Shown here in pieces: positions 6,745 through 7,749 of a stretch of DNA of 7,749 nucleotides; the first letter of the stretch is position 1; the number at the start of each line of letters is the position of its first letter. The translations under genes and the position numbers were made by a program. The DNA comes from Synergistaceae bacterium (GTDB taxonomy: Bacteria > Synergistota > Synergistia > Synergistales > Aminobacteriaceae): positions 1-7,749 of the forward strand of contig JAFSNU010000414.1 in the NCBI GenBank assembly GCA_017447325.1, given 5' to 3'. Under the pieces are notes generated by a model. It worked only from the letters and a program-made list of their open reading frames with translations. It was not told the origin of the DNA and ran no database searches.

Positions 6745-6767
6745 TTTAAATTTTAAAATTTAATTTA
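6745..6767. repeat. A/T-only 23-nt junction repeat, copy 2 (LysR/methyltransferase)
   Basis: Identical to 4835-4857. It starts directly after the LysR-family stop codon in the minus-strand direction and fills most of the 39-nt leader of the methyltransferase gene, which lacks a Shine-Dalgarno site. Its inner AAATTTTAAAATTT is self-complementary. Confidence 0.5.
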
Positions 6768-7640
6768 TTATATATTATTTGCAAACTCCAAAAATTTTTG
6801 CGCAGCTTTAGAGAACGCCGCGTCCTTCTTCCATGCAAGGGCAAGCCGCGCGTTTATCTCAGGCTTTAACGGCACAAATCGAAAATCACTATTAAAATCA
6901 GTGTTGATAATTCCCTCGATAGTCAATAAAATTCCTAAGCCCTCGCGAGCCATGACAGCGCCGTTATAAATTAAATTATGCAGGCCTATTATATTTAACT
7001 TCTCAGCTTCATAGCCCAGCCAGCTTTCAAACTCGTTCTCAGCTATCGCCTGATACGATGCTAATAAATCTCTGTTCAATAAATCCTCCGGCTCGGCGAA
7101 GCCTTTTAACGCTAAAATATCGTCTTTCAAAACTAAAACGCCCCATCTGTCAGCGTAATCTAAAATTTTATAATTATATTTAGCTAAATTAACTTTGCCG
7201 ACAAAGACACCAAAGTCAATTAATCCCCGGTCAAGCTTCTCGCTCACGCCCTCGCGGTCCGCGCTGATCATTCTGTATTTAATTTTAGGATAATTATTTA
7301 TTAAATTTTTCAAAATTTTGCCGATTAAAGCCATTCCGGCAGTCTCGCCCGCGCCGATATAAACAACTCCGCTTATGTCGCCGCTTAAATCTTTAAAGTC
7401 CAGCAAAATTTTTTCTTCAAGCTCGAGCATCTCCTGCGCATGTTTCTTTAATAACAGGCCCTCGGGCGTTAAATTAATTTTGTAATTGCTGCGCGTGTAT
7501 AATTTTTTGCCGATCTCTTCTTCAAGATTATGCAGCTGCCTCGTCAGGCTTGACTGCGACACGTGAAGCCTCGCCGCCGCCTTCGTAATATTTTCGTCCC
7601 TTGCCGCCTCAACAAAATATTTTAAAACTCTAAGCTCCAT
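6768..7640 (-). CDS. LysR-family transcriptional regulator
   Basis: A 290-residue cytoplasmic DNA-binding regulator of typical family length. The N-terminal winged helix-turn-helix is clear: MELRVLKYFVEAARDENITK, then AAARLHVSQSSLTRQLHNLE (helix-turn-helix about 18-40), then the wing with LYTR and LTPEG (48-61). A linker helix (about 62-88) leads to a two-lobed effector domain (about 91-290) that includes the RGLIDFGVFVG segment (138-148). The inducer is not recognisable. The ATG at 7638-7640 is preceded by AAAGGAG (7654-7660), but at a long spacing of 13 nt; an in-frame TAA at 7659-7661 and the absence of other start codons leave no alternative. It is the first gene of the minus-strand run and lies 39 nt from the methyltransferase gene. 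LysR-type regulators often act on neighbouring genes, so it may affect the restriction and purine genes, but nothing in the sequence proves this. Confidence 0.92.
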   Translation of the reverse strand: MELRVLKYFVEAARDENITKAAARLHVSQSSLTRQLHNLEEEIGKKLYTRSNYKINLTPEGLLLKKHAQEMLELEEKILLDFKDLSGDISGVVYIGAGETAGMALIGKILKNLINNYPKIKYRMISADREGVSEKLDRGLIDFGVFVGKVNLAKYNYKILDYADRWGVLVLKDDILALKGFAEPEDLLNRDLLASYQAIAENEFESWLGYEAEKLNIIGLHNLIYNGAVMAREGLGILLTIEGIINTDFNSDFRFVPLKPEINARLALAWKKDAAFSKAAQKFLEFANNI

Positions 7641-7749
7641 GCTCTTAAATTCACTCCTTTAATATGCTAAAATAATTTTAATCAATAAAACTTTTCGCAA
7701 AATAAACTCGAAGTTTTTCAACTACATTTTCAACTACAAACGCATATTA
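7641..7749 (-). promoter_or_regulatory. Leader and probable promoter region of the LysR-family gene
   Basis: This non-coding stretch reaches the window end. It contains AAAGGAG (7654-7660), a possible -10 TAAAAT on the minus strand (7675-7680), an inverted repeat (7687-7717) and the tandem 12-mers (7715-7738). The only candidate -35, TTGCGA (7695-7700), is 14 nt from that -10, too close to be convincing. All three minus-strand frames close within this stretch, so no upstream gene runs through it. Confidence 0.35.
7715..7738. repeat. Perfect 12-bp tandem repeat upstream of the LysR-family gene
   Basis: Two perfect back-to-back copies of TTTTCAACTACA (7715-7726 and 7727-7738; TGTAGTTGAAAA on the minus strand) lie about 75-98 nt upstream of the regulator's ATG. 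A 7-bp inverted repeat, AAAACTT (7687-7693) with AAGTTTT (7711-7717), is just downstream. The spacing of nearly one helical turn and the position suit a pair of protein-binding sites, but no -35 element was clear nearby. Confidence 0.55.

Noticed and set aside
6767..6772. Perfect TATAAT on the minus strand as a promoter for the methyltransferase
   Set aside because: No -35-like sequence lies 15-18 nt upstream (only runs of T), and the area is so A/T-rich that the hexamer is expected by chance. Kept only as a possibility in the finding on the methylase start.
7682..7746. Short minus-strand frame containing two VVEN units upstream of the LysR-family gene
   Set aside because: It has no start codon and lies between stops; the repeated residues simply reflect the 12-bp tandem DNA repeat.
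1..7749. CRISPR array, tRNA or rRNA genes, insertion sequence ends
   Set aside because: No regularly spaced repeats, no cloverleaf with conserved tRNA boxes, no transposase and no terminal inverted repeats flanking the restriction pair were seen.

Overview
The window is bacterial chromosomal DNA, A+T-rich between genes and at third codon positions, with recognisable Shine-Dalgarno sites before most genes and the standard code. Nothing here fixes the phylum. A chemoreceptor, purE/purM, mnmA and a LysR-family regulator fit many free-living or gut bacteria. I lean weakly towards a lineage such as Synergistota, but that is a guess.

Layout. Positions 1-239 (+ strand) hold the 3' end of mnmA (tRNA 2-thiouridylase). 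It converges on a minus-strand chemoreceptor gene (319-2505), and one GC-rich hairpin (264-297) appears to terminate both. The chemoreceptor has a good sigma-70-type promoter (2562-2590) and its own strong ribosome binding site. All other genes are also on the minus strand, closely spaced and read in this order: LysR-family regulator (7640-6768), beta-class DNA methyltransferase (6728-5922), restriction endonuclease with an EcoRII-like catalytic end (5920-4850), purE (4817-4335), purM (4305-3235) and a Nudix ADP-ribose pyrophosphatase (3193-2642). Gaps between them are 1 to 41 nt and no GC-rich terminator was seen, so they could be one transcript.

How the genes work together. The methyltransferase and endonuclease form a compact Type II restriction-modification system with a 1-nt gap between the genes. 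PurM makes AIR and PurE acts on its carboxylated product N5-CAIR, so they take neighbouring steps of de novo purine synthesis. The Nudix enzyme probably hydrolyses ADP-ribose. The restriction system appears lodged upstream of the purine genes and may share their transcript. The chemoreceptor is a separate unit with visibly higher G+C and a different lysine codon preference.

Best second looks: the unrecognised helical N-terminal half of the endonuclease; the missing Shine-Dalgarno site on the methyltransferase; a 23-nt A/T repeat at gene junctions; a serine in place of a highly conserved glutamate at the chemoreceptor tip; substitutions in the PurE active-site loop; and a perfect 12-bp tandem repeat upstream of the LysR gene. 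I did not find clear evidence for a wholly new system.
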